From positions 124,001 through 188,000 of the forward strand of contig JAXGYZ010000006.1 of the NCBI GenBank assembly GCA_040772005.1: a DNA stretch of 64,000 nt, in the 5' to 3' direction. Source of the DNA: MWBF01 sp040772005. GTDB taxonomy: Bacteria; Chloroflexota; Anaerolineae; CG2-30-64-16. The position numbers and the translations under genes were made by a program. This document shows, piece after piece, positions 44,919 to 53,297 of the stretch; the first letter of the stretch is position 1; every line of letters starts with the position of its first letter. The notes below the pieces were generated by a model, which saw only the letters and a list, made by a program, of their open reading frames with translations, was not told where the DNA came from and searched no databases.

Positions 44919-47900
44919 CTACTCCAATCCATAGCGCCGCCGCTCTTCCGGCGTCAGCAGTGGCGGGTCGCGCTGGATCAGGCGGGCTGCTTCGGCTAAC
45001 AGATCGTCGATGCTGGCGATCCAAATGCGGGCACTTTGGTCCTCGCTGGACGTGGCGATGTACCTACCGCCCGGGCTGTAGGACGCTGACCACAGAGGTT
45101 TGGTGTGTCCTGTGAGTTGACGCACCTCTTTCCAAGTCGCTACATCCCAGATGCGGGCGATTCCGTCAGCGCTGGCGGTGACGATGGTCTTGCCGTCCGG
45201 ACTGTAGGACGCCGATCTTACGCTTTGGGTGTGATTGAGGCTGCGCAATTCCTTTCCAGTGGCAGCATCCCAGATCCGGACAGTCTGGTCGGCACTGGCG
45301 GTAACGATGGACTTGCCGTCCGGGCTGTAGGCTGCGGAATAGACCTCTTCGGTGTGCCCTGCAAGGACACTGACTTCCAGCCCGGTAGCTGAGTCCCAGA
45401 TTCGGACGATACCCTCGCTGCAAGTACCCGCGTCGATCATCTTCCCACATCCAGCCGTAACAAAAGACTTGCCGTCAGGACTGTACGTCGCCGACCAGAC
45501 GTTCCAGACATGACCGGCCAAGCTACGTACTACCTGTCCAGTAGGAACTGACCAAATGTGGGCAGACTGATCTCTCGTAGCAGCGACGATGAATGCGCCG
45601 TCCGGACTGTACGCCGCCGAAAAGACAGAGCCACTGGGGCTGCTGAAGGTTCGAAGCAATTCCCCTGTGTTGGCATCCCAGATGCAGGCGGTCTTGTCTT
45701 CGTTGCCGGTGACAACGAACGCGCCATCCGGACTATAGGCTGCTGACCAAATCGCACTGCCCTGGCCCTTGAGTTGGAGCATTTCTTTCCGGGTCGCTGC
45801 GTCCCAGATGCGGGCGGTTCCGTCGTGGCTGGCGGTGACGATGAACTTCCCATCGGGACTGTACGCCACCGTCCGGACTTCGGAGGTGTGGCCGCTGAGG
45901 GTGCGGGGTTCTGGCCCACTGGTCGCATCCCACAAACGTGCAATGCCCTCGAGACTGGCGGCCTGACTGGCAGTGACGATAGTTTTGCCATCCGGACTGT
46001 ATGCTGCCGAGAAAACCTCCTCATCGAGGCCCCTGAGTCGGCGGACTTCTTGCCCCGTGGCCGCGTCCCAGATGCGGGCGGTCCCGTCGTTACTAGCGGT
46101 GACGATCGTCCGGCCGCCCGGGCTGAAGGTCGCTGTACTTACCCAGCCGGTATGGCCGCTGAGCGTGTACACTGCCTGCCCGGTGGCGGCATCCCAGATG
46201 CGAGCAGTCCCGTCGTTGCTGGCGGTGACGATCTGCTTGCCATCTGGCCTGTAGGCCGCCGAGTGGACTTCGTAATCGTGGCCGCTGAGGGTGCGCACTT
46301 CCTGCCCGGTGGTGGCGTCCCAGATGCGGGCGGTATGGTCGTCACTCGCGGAGACGATCTGTGTGCCGTCCGGACTGAATGCCGCCGAATAGACCTTCCC
46401 GCCGTGGCCGCTGAGGGTGCGGATTTCCGTCCCACTGGCCACATCCCAAATGCGAACAGTTCGATCGAAACTGGCAGTGACGATGAGCTTGCCGTCCGGA
46501 CTGAATGCCGCCGAATAGACCCACCCGGCGTGGCCGCTGAGGGTGCGGATTTCCATTCCACTGGCCACATCCCAGACACGCGCAGTCTGGTCTTCACTGG
46601 CGGTGACGACGAACACGCCATCTGGGCTGTACGCCGCCGAGAAGACCCACCCGCCGTGGCCGTTGAGGCTACGGACCTCCTGTCCACTGGCCGCATCCCA
46701 AATGCGGGCAGTTCGGTCGGAACTGGCAGTGATGATGAACCTGCCGTTCGGACTGTACGCCGCTGAATGCACGGTACCCGTGTGGCCACCGAGGGCGTGG
46801 ACTTCCTGCCCTGTGACCGCATCCCAGATACGGGCGAAGTGGTCCCCACCGGCCGTGACTATCTGCTTGCCATCCGGACTGTAGGCCGCCGAGTTAACCC
46901 GGTCGGTGTTGGTGTGAGCACGAAGGGTGCGAACCTCCCGTCCGGTAGCTGCATCCCAGATACGGGCGGTATGCTCAACACCATCAGCGGTGACGACGAA
47001 CCTGCTGTCCGGACTATACGCTGCCGATACAATACCGGAGATGTCGCCGGCCAGGGTGCGGATCTCTTGTCCGGTAGCTGCTTCCCAGATTCGGGTAGTC
47101 TGGTCTTCACCGACGGTAACGATGAACTTACCGTCTGGACTGTAAGCTGCCGATAGAACCCAGCCTGTGTGCCCGTTGAACTCACGGACTTCCTGCCCGG
47201 TGGTTGCATGCCAGATGCGGGCAGTCTGGTAACCGCCGGTGATGATGGACTTGCCATCTGGACTGTACGCAGCCGAGGTGACATCGGAGGTGCGGTCACC
47301 GAGAGCAAGGACGGACTGTCCGGTAGCTGCATCCCAAATACGGGCTGTCTGGTCCCGACCGGTAGTGACGATGAACTCGCCATCGGGACTGTACGCCGCC
47401 GAAAAGACAGCACCGTTGTGACCGCCAAGACGGCGAAGCTCCCGCCCACTGACCGCATCCCAGATGCGGGCAGTTCGGTCTTCACTGGCGGTGACGACAA
47501 ACTTGCCATTCGGACTGTACGCTGCCGAATAGACGGCAGCGGCATGGCCGTTGAGGGTGCGCACTTCCTGCCACGTGGTTACGTCCCAGATGCGGGCAGT
47601 CTGGTCGTCGCTGGCGGTGACGATGTGTTCTCCATCGGGACTGTACGCCGCCGATCTGACCCAATTAGAGTGACGTTGGCGTGGCAACGTCATGATGTAA
47701 GGAGGAGCTGCATCGATCGCGTCTCGCAGCGCAGCGTCTGCATTGACCGTGATCATATGATCGATTGTCCATATCGGCAGCGCGGCGTCTCGAGCCAGAA
47801 TCAACGGCAAGGAGCCGGACGGGTCCACGTCCTCGTCTAGCGCCGTCTGTGCGTACACCGACACTTCTCCGGCACGTGCGCGGCGCGCCTCGCTTTCCGC

Positions 47901-49862
47901 CTCAGCCTGCTTCTGCCTGGCATCGGCGGCCGCTGTGGCCTCGGCCTGCGCAGCACGTTGGGCATTGGCCTCAGCGGTCGTACGCACGATGACCTCGGTG
48001 GCACGCGCGTTGCTTTCGGAGACCGCATTCGCTTCTGCAGTCTGACGTACGACGACCTCGGTAGCGCGCGCATTGCCTTCGGCGACCGCAGTAGCCCCTG
48101 CGCTGACTGCATTATCACGCTGGGCGCTGGCCTCATTCCTTTGCAGTGTAGCCTGGTTGGCCTGATAGCTCGCAAAGATCGCCAACCCCGTCAACGCAAC
48201 CATCACAGCCGCCGTGATACCGATGATGCGCCGGAGCGTGCTGCCACGGCGGGAAACGCTCGCCTGGGCGAAACCGAGTTCGGCGCCGTTCAGCCACTTC
48301 GTATCCGCCGGCGCATCCGTCTTTGGCCACAGCACCTGCCTGGCCCAGCGCGCGCGGCCGGCCAGCCCCTTCCCCTTTCCCCCCGCCGGCCACAGCGTCT
48401 CCTCCACCTGCGGCAGCCGCGGATCGTCGTCCCACAGCAGACCGGTTTGGGCCCCCGGCGCGGCCTGGCGCCACTCGCTCACCGCCTGGGCCAGCCGCCG
48501 CTGCAAGGGCAGGTACTCCTCCGCCTCCTGCTTCCAGCGCAGCAGCTTATCCCAGGCCAGCACCAGCGCGTCGTGCGCTGGCTCGACATACGCCTCGCCC
48601 GGCTCCGCACCAGCGCCCTGAGCGGAACGCAGCGAAATCGCAGGGTCAGCGGTGCCGCGTACGAGCAGGCGGGCCGCCACCAGCCGGTCGAGCACGGCCT
48701 GGACGCGGGCGTTCTCCTCCGCGGTGGGATATTCCAGCTCGCTCAACGCCACGCGACGGCGGGCCAGCTCGCCGCCCTCGACGGCGACCATGCGCAGCAT
48801 GACGCGCTGCATGGTGATACGGTGGGCGTCGTCGGGCAGGCCGTCGTACTCCTCGGTGGCGCGGTTGCGCAGCGAGCCGACAACCCCACCCAGCGCCCGG
48901 TAATCCACGCCGGAGAGCGCCCGGTCGTCGCGGCCACTCTGCACGTACTTGACGTACAGCTCGCTGAGGGTGAAGGAGAGCAGCGGCAGCGCGCCGGGGG
49001 TCTGGATCACCTCCTTGATCAGGTCGTCCACCAGCTCGGGCGGGTCGAAGTAGAGCACCCGCACGGAGGCCGGCCCCTCGATCACCTGGCGCAGGTCCTC
49101 GATGTCCATCGGCGGGACGACGTAACGGCCCGCCTGCCAGACCCCGGCCAGCGGCGAGTCCCGCTGCGTGAACTGCGGCTCGAAGTCGGTGCGCAGGGTG
49201 ATGACCAGGCGGAAGGCGTCCGGCTGCGCCTGGACGGCCTCTGCCAGCAGATGCAGGAAGTGCGCCCGCTCGTCGTCGTCGCGGCAAAGGGTGGCCAACT
49301 CCTCGAACTGGTCGATGGTCAGCACCAGCCGCCGCCCGGGGTGAGCCGCGGCCCAGCGGGCAATGACCGCGGAGAGACCGGTCGCGTCGCTGAGCTTCGG
49401 GACCTCCTCGCCCAACTCGGCGTGCAGCAGCGCCTCCAGCGCCCGCACGGGACGGTCGGTGGGACGCATAGGCGACAGGACGTGATAGGGCGATTGGGCA
49501 TCGCGCGATGCCGCCTGCAACCTGCCACCTTCAACCTGCAACCGCGGCAGCACCCCCGCCTTGACCAAACTCGACTTGCCCGTGCCCGAGGCGCCCAGCA
49601 CGGCCAGGAACGGCTGCCGGGCCACGCGCTGCACCAGCTCACCGATCTCGTCCTCGCGGCCGAAGAAGAGCGGCGCGTGCTGCTGATCGTAGGACTTCAG
49701 GCCGCGGTAGGGGTTGCTCTCCTCGGTCAGGTCGGGCGCCGGCGGCAGGTTGAGCGGGTGGCCCGGCGCGAGGAAGATGAACTCCCCCTTGCCGTGCTTG
49801 TTGAGCGGCCAGAGGCCCGGGGTCTGCTCATGGCGGGCCCATTCTTCTGCCTGCACCTCCAC
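44919..49862 (-). CDS. STAND NTPase-TM-WD40 protein, C-terminal part of a frameshifted caspase gene
   Basis: Walker A 'GASGTGKSSL' and Walker B 'LTIDQFEELA' define a STAND NTPase after 'PYRGLKSYDQQHAPLFFGRE'. A winged-helix/helical region, one transmembrane helix ('IIGITAAVMVALTGLAIFA') and an Ala/Glu coiled coil follow, then about 21 WD40 repeats (three seven-bladed propellers' worth) of the form 'HTARIWDAATGQEVRTLSGH'. The GTG at 49862 is only the first in-frame codon; the true N-terminus is the caspase frame at 49828-50601, joined by a single-base shift at the G4 run 49912-49915. The repeats are very similar to each other, a sign of recent expansion or conversion. Confidence 0.85.
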   Translation of the reverse strand: MEVQAEEWARHEQTPGLWPLNKHGKGEFIFLAPGHPLNLPPAPDLTEESNPYRGLKSYDQQHAPLFFGREDEIGELVQRVARQPFLAVLGASGTGKSSLVKAGVLPRLQVEGGRLQAASRDAQSPYHVLSPMRPTDRPVRALEALLHAELGEEVPKLSDATGLSAVIARWAAAHPGRRLVLTIDQFEELATLCRDDDERAHFLHLLAEAVQAQPDAFRLVITLRTDFEPQFTQRDSPLAGVWQAGRYVVPPMDIEDLRQVIEGPASVRVLYFDPPELVDDLIKEVIQTPGALPLLSFTLSELYVKYVQSGRDDRALSGVDYRALGGVVGSLRNRATEEYDGLPDDAHRITMQRVMLRMVAVEGGELARRRVALSELEYPTAEENARVQAVLDRLVAARLLVRGTADPAISLRSAQGAGAEPGEAYVEPAHDALVLAWDKLLRWKQEAEEYLPLQRRLAQAVSEWRQAAPGAQTGLLWDDDPRLPQVEETLWPAGGKGKGLAGRARWARQVLWPKTDAPADTKWLNGAELGFAQASVSRRGSTLRRIIGITAAVMVALTGLAIFASYQANQATLQRNEASAQRDNAVSAGATAVAEGNARATEVVVRQTAEANAVSESNARATEVIVRTTAEANAQRAAQAEATAAADARQKQAEAESEARRARAGEVSVYAQTALDEDVDPSGSLPLILARDAALPIWTIDHMITVNADAALRDAIDAAPPYIMTLPRQRHSNWVRSAAYSPDGEHIVTASDDQTARIWDVTTWQEVRTLNGHAAAVYSAAYSPNGKFVVTASEDRTARIWDAVSGRELRRLGGHNGAVFSAAYSPDGEFIVTTGRDQTARIWDAATGQSVLALGDRTSDVTSAAYSPDGKSIITGGYQTARIWHATTGQEVREFNGHTGWVLSAAYSPDGKFIVTVGEDQTTRIWEAATGQEIRTLAGDISGIVSAAYSPDSRFVVTADGVEHTARIWDAATGREVRTLRAHTNTDRVNSAAYSPDGKQIVTAGGDHFARIWDAVTGQEVHALGGHTGTVHSAAYSPNGRFIITASSDRTARIWDAASGQEVRSLNGHGGWVFSAAYSPDGVFVVTASEDQTARVWDVASGMEIRTLSGHAGWVYSAAFSPDGKLIVTASFDRTVRIWDVASGTEIRTLSGHGGKVYSAAFSPDGTQIVSASDDHTARIWDATTGQEVRTLSGHDYEVHSAAYRPDGKQIVTASNDGTARIWDAATGQAVYTLSGHTGWVSTATFSPGGRTIVTASNDGTARIWDAATGQEVRRLRGLDEEVFSAAYSPDGKTIVTASQAASLEGIARLWDATSGPEPRTLSGHTSEVRTVAYSPDGKFIVTASHDGTARIWDAATRKEMLQLKGQGSAIWSAAYSPDGAFVVTGNEDKTACIWDANTGELLRTFSSPSGSVFSAAYSPDGAFIVAATRDQSAHIWSVPTGQVVRSLAGHVWNVWSATYSPDGKSFVTAGCGKMIDAGTCSEGIVRIWDSATGLEVSVLAGHTEEVYSAAYSPDGKSIVTASADQTVRIWDAATGKELRSLNHTQSVRSASYSPDGKTIVTASADGIARIWDVATWKEVRQLTGHTKPLWSASYSPGGRYIATSSEDQSARIWIASIDDLLAEAARLIQRDPPLLTPEERRRYGLE

Positions 49863-50601
49863 CTGCTGCCGCAGGTAGAGGTACAGCTCGGTCGCCGTGA
49901 TGACGCCGTCGCCCCGGCCCTTTCGGCACCAGGTCGGCCTCGCCCCGTTCCAGCGCGTCGATCAAGGCCAGGGCGAAGGGGGAGTGCAGGCCATCGTCGC
50001 GGGCCTGCGCGCCCCGCTTCGCGTCCCCTGCCAGCACGTCCAGCGCCCGCTGGTCGTAGGCCGCGGAGGTGAGAACCTGCCAGGCCGGCGAGAGCAGGTA
50101 GCGGTCGTAGCGTTCCCGGTGGATCACATCCGGCAGCGCACCCATGTGGCGGGTGGCGGCCCAGCGGAACGCGCCGGCAAAGCAGCAATCGAGGATGGCC
50201 AGCATGTGGCGGCAGGGCAGCGCGGCCAGCCAGGCGTGCAGGTCGGCCATGGCCAGCATGCTGGCCGAGTCGCCGGGCCGGGCGTCCTGGGGGACGAGAT
50301 AGCCGGCGGGCCCGTCGTCGCCGTCGAGTGCCACGCCGTGGCCCGCGAAGTAGACCAGCAGGCGGTCGTCCTCGCCCAGGCGGGTCTGGAGTTCCTCCGC
50401 GAAGAAGGCGCGCAGCCGCTCCCGGGTCACCGGCTGGCCGGTCGCCCGTTCGGTCAGCAGAACCGTCTCGTAGCCGTGCGCGTCCGCCAGCAAATCCGCC
50501 AGCCGCGCCGCGTCGTTGACCGCGGTGGTCAGCCGCGGGATGCCGTTGGCATAGGCGTCGATGCCGATGACGATGGCAAGGGAGTGGGTGAAGTTGGTCA
50601 T
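49828..50601 (-). CDS. caspase (peptidase C14) domain, N-terminal part of the frameshifted gene
   Basis: Catalytic dyad H88 in 'LVYFAGHGVA' and C140 in 'AILDCCFAG', after the typical start 'LAIVIGIDAYANGIPRLTTA'. Homologous text stops at about residue 227 ('ADLVPKGPG') and the frame then reads Arg-rich nonsense to 49828. The next residues expected for this family, 'GDGVITATELYLYLRQQVEV', appear in the -1 phase, so removing one G of the run 49912-49915 gives an intact caspase-STAND-WD40 protein of about 1,900 residues. Either an assembly or sequencing error, or a real inactivating or phase-varying change. GGAG precedes the ATG. Confidence 0.85.
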   Translation of the reverse strand: MTNFTHSLAIVIGIDAYANGIPRLTTAVNDAARLADLLADAHGYETVLLTERATGQPVTRERLRAFFAEELQTRLGEDDRLLVYFAGHGVALDGDDGPAGYLVPQDARPGDSASMLAMADLHAWLAALPCRHMLAILDCCFAGAFRWAATRHMGALPDVIHRERYDRYLLSPAWQVLTSAAYDQRALDVLAGDAKRGAQARDDGLHSPFALALIDALERGEADLVPKGPGRRRHHGDRAVPLPAAAGGGAGRRMGPP

Positions 50602-50690
50602 GAGCGCACTCCGTCAACGAGCAGTCGCACTTTGGTAGTCCAGCGTGGGTCTGTTTGACATTGTATACAGCCCAGGATCGGAGTGTTGAA

Positions 50691-50939
50691 ATGAGCGTAT
50701 TGAGTTTGCGTTTGCCCGAGTCGCTTCACGCGCAGGTGCGCGAGTTGGCGGAGCGCGATAAGGTCTCGATCAACCAATTCGTCGCCCTGGCGGTGGCCGA
50801 GAAAGTTGCTGCGCTGCGCACTTTGGACTACATCGAGCAGCGCGGTCAGCGCGGCAGTCGCGGGCGATTCGACTGCGTGCTGCAGAAGGTCGCCGAGGCA
50901 AACTCGGAGCCTTACGAGGCTGATCGCCTGCCCGAATGA
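50691..50939 (+). CDS. HicB-like ribbon-helix-helix antitoxin-type protein, 82 aa
   Basis: 'LSLRLPESLHAQVRELAERDKVSINQFVALAVAEKV' is a ribbon-helix-helix with the 'SINQFV' turn used by HicB-family antitoxins and RHH repressors. No toxin gene adjoins it. It starts at ATG 50691 with GGAG upstream. It is divergent from the caspase-STAND-WD40 gene and convergent with the caspase gene, so it sits inside the island and could repress it: an 8-bp palindrome tgtataca (50662-50669) lies in the shared upstream region. Confidence 0.7.
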   Translation: MSVLSLRLPESLHAQVRELAERDKVSINQFVALAVAEKVAALRTLDYIEQRGQRGSRGRFDCVLQKVAEANSEPYEADRLPE

Positions 50940-50943
50940 ACTG

Positions 50944-50959
50944 CCCGCGCCGGCGCGGG
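50944..50959. terminator. 16-bp GC palindrome between convergent genes
   Basis: cccgcgccggcgcggg is a perfect palindrome placed between the ends of the HicB-like gene (50939) and the caspase gene (51010). It could stop transcription in both directions, although no T run is present. Confidence 0.4.
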
Positions 50960-51009
50960 TCAGGGGGAGGTCGAAACTGAAGCCGGTCATGTGCTGATGC
51001 TCCCGATCA

Positions 51010-53106
51010 CTATGCGGCCGTCGCCGCTTCCGCCGGTCGGACGACCGTCACGGCTACCTCCGCCGCCGTCCAATCGCTGAACGCCTCGTCGCTGCCGGGT
51101 GCGACGCCGGCGGCGCGGGTGTGGACGCGCAGCAGCAGGCGGTTCAGCGTGTTCATGCGCGGGGGGACAGCCCGCGTGGCCGGCGGGAGCGCAGTGACCG
51201 GCAAGTCGTCCTGCTGCAGGAGCGTGGCATCGGCCTCGTCCGTGCTGACGACGAGCTTGAGGATGTCCCGCGTCTCGGTCACGCCCTGGCGCCAGAGGGC
51301 GTCCGGGATGAACAGGTCGATGGTCTTGCGCAGGCGGCCGCGCACCAGCACCGTGGCCCACGCCTCCTCGCCCGGCTCCAGCCACACGCCGCCCCGGGGC
51401 AGCAGTCCGGCGTAGATGCTGTACGTCTCGGTCAGGTCGAGCAGCATGCAGAACAGGCGCTGGTCCGCGGTCATGTTGCGCAGGCGCATCTGCAGGCGGG
51501 GCCACCGCCAACGGCCATCTGCCTGTTCATACTGCAAGCGCAGTCCAGACGCTTCATCCAGCAATGCCAGAACGCCATCAGCCTGCTCGCGGAAGAGCTC
51601 CAGCCGCACGGCGTCCCGCGGCAGCTGCGCCGCCGGGTTGGTCAGCCGGGCCGTGCTGACCCAGCGGGCGATGTGCTCCAGCCGCCGCACGACGATCTCT
51701 GCGCTGTCCCGGTCCAGGCCCGGCGTGTCCACGGCCAGGCTCAGGGCCTCGGTGGCCCGGCGGATGCGGTAGCAGCCCGCCCCGGCGTCGGCGAGGAGCC
51801 GGTACTCGGCCCCGGCCAGGCTGCTCTCAACCACGAGCGGCGAGGGGTTGCCCGCGCCCAGGGCCGCGGCCAGCGCCGCCCGCACCTGCGCCAGCGCGGC
51901 CGGATCGCCCTCGAACACCACCGGCAGCGGCGGCAGCGGCGTGCTGATGACTACCGCCTTGTACGTGGTCCGGTCATCCAGGTCCGCACCGTCGAAACGC
52001 GCCGGCCCCACCTGGCTCTGGCCTGGGTAGACCTGTTGCACGCGGGCGTAACCGACTGCCTGCCGGGGATCGCGCAGGCTCGCCGCGGTGGCGTCGAAGG
52101 GGAAGAGCGCCAGTTGCGTTGTGTCGCCGTCCTCCGCCGGCGGCGGGATGCCGTGCACCGCGCCCGCGTCCACGACCCAGCCCAGCTCCGGGTCCGCGCT
52201 GAGGGTGAAGGCCGTTGGCGCAGGGGGGATGACCCCGCCCAGGAAGGGCTGGTCCAGGTCGGCCGGCTCGGAGGCCTCCAGTTGGGGATGCTGGTCGGGC
52301 ACGCGCTGCGGCGCCAGGGCATTGACCCGTTTGAGCAGGTCGCGGTAGCTCAGTGCCGCGCCGGCCTGTTGCAGCGTGTCCTGCAGGTAGTAGGAGAAGG
52401 CCCCGCGGCGCTCCAGGCCGCCGGGACCGGGGAAGGTGGTCTCCTTGGCGGTCTGCTCCGGCCGGCAGGCGGCCAGCAGGATGTGGCGGCCGGAGGCGAT
52501 GGCAGCCCAGGACATGGCCGGCCGGCCCGCACCTGCGCCCTGCCCCTGGAGGCCGGCCGCCTGCTGCGGCGTGACGATGTAGCTGGCGATGGGGCGGCCG
52601 CGGCGGTCGCCCGGCTCCTGCCGGACGGTGATCTCCTCGGCGTCGCGCGTGCCGGAGCCGGCGTGGCAGCAGTCGAGGATCACGGTGAGGTGCGGGCCGC
52701 GGGCCGCCACCTCGGCGATGAGCTGCGCCAGCTCCTTGTCGGCCAGGTCCCAGCCGCCCGGCAGCCGGCTGTCGTAGCAGACCAGGGTCTCGTTGAGGCG
52801 ATCCGGCTCGAAGTCCCAGAACTCAGGCGGCGCCTGCTCCTGGGAGCCGTGGCCGCTGTAACAGAACAAGGCCACATCGCCCGGCCCGGCCTGGCCCAGG
52901 TGGCTGCGCCAGGCGTCGATGACACCCTGGCGGGTAGCCTGCCCGTCGGCCAGCAGCAGCGGCGCGAAGCGATCCCCGGAACCGGCGAGCCGCGCGGCCA
53001 GCAGGTCGCGCATGCGCGTGACGTCGTTGACGCAGCCCCGGAGCGGGTTGACCGGCGGGGGGTAAACGTTGATGCCCACGAAGAGGGCATATACTGTGGG
53101 CACCAT
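51010..53106 (-). CDS. caspase family protein (peptidase C14), 698 aa
   Basis: N-terminal caspase domain (residues 1-300) with H86 in 'FCYSGHGSQEQ' and C147 in 'VILDCCHAGSG'. The remaining 400 residues have no NTPase or WD40 motif. They form two or more beta-rich domains, with 'VDAGAVHGIPP' and 'LLQYEQADGRWRWPRLQ' types of strands, of unknown function, perhaps a regulatory or binding part. Caspase-like proteases in bacteria cut cellular or partner proteins during immune or death responses. The ATG at 53106 has AGAGGTG 4 nt upstream. It is the first gene of the island on the minus strand and has its own extended -10 promoter. Confidence 0.88.
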   Translation of the reverse strand: MVPTVYALFVGINVYPPPVNPLRGCVNDVTRMRDLLAARLAGSGDRFAPLLLADGQATRQGVIDAWRSHLGQAGPGDVALFCYSGHGSQEQAPPEFWDFEPDRLNETLVCYDSRLPGGWDLADKELAQLIAEVAARGPHLTVILDCCHAGSGTRDAEEITVRQEPGDRRGRPIASYIVTPQQAAGLQGQGAGAGRPAMSWAAIASGRHILLAACRPEQTAKETTFPGPGGLERRGAFSYYLQDTLQQAGAALSYRDLLKRVNALAPQRVPDQHPQLEASEPADLDQPFLGGVIPPAPTAFTLSADPELGWVVDAGAVHGIPPPAEDGDTTQLALFPFDATAASLRDPRQAVGYARVQQVYPGQSQVGPARFDGADLDDRTTYKAVVISTPLPPLPVVFEGDPAALAQVRAALAAALGAGNPSPLVVESSLAGAEYRLLADAGAGCYRIRRATEALSLAVDTPGLDRDSAEIVVRRLEHIARWVSTARLTNPAAQLPRDAVRLELFREQADGVLALLDEASGLRLQYEQADGRWRWPRLQMRLRNMTADQRLFCMLLDLTETYSIYAGLLPRGGVWLEPGEEAWATVLVRGRLRKTIDLFIPDALWRQGVTETRDILKLVVSTDEADATLLQQDDLPVTALPPATRAVPPRMNTLNRLLLRVHTRAAGVAPGSDEAFSDWTAAEVAVTVVRPAEAATAA

Positions 53107-53185
53107 GGCACACCTCTGATGGTTCCGGCGATGCAACGGTAAGCAGCCCGAGAACGCTCCAGCGACCGGTCTCAAGCACAGAGCG

Positions 53186-53194
53186 ATTATAGCA
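53186..53194 (-). promoter_or_regulatory. extended -10 promoter of the caspase gene
   Basis: Minus strand TGCTATAAT, 80 bp before the ATG at 53106, in an A/T-rich stretch unlike the surrounding DNA. Confidence 0.55.
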
Positions 53195-53297
53195 CAAATA
53201 TCAGATTACAAATAGTCCATAAAGCCTCAATCCACAAGCAGAGCGGGGAGCGCGCGCAAGCGTGGGGGCACAGACGCCGCCTGTCTGCCCCACCGCT

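Noticed and set aside
49905..49925. Programmed -1 frameshift in the caspase-STAND gene
   Set aside because: The A AAG GGC-like heptamer is not in the reading phase needed, and the required shift is in the +1 sense at a G run. A simple indel explains it better.
50940..51009. Toxin partner for the HicB-like gene
   Set aside because: Only 70 bp, filled by a palindrome, before the convergent caspase gene ends; no frame long enough for HicA.
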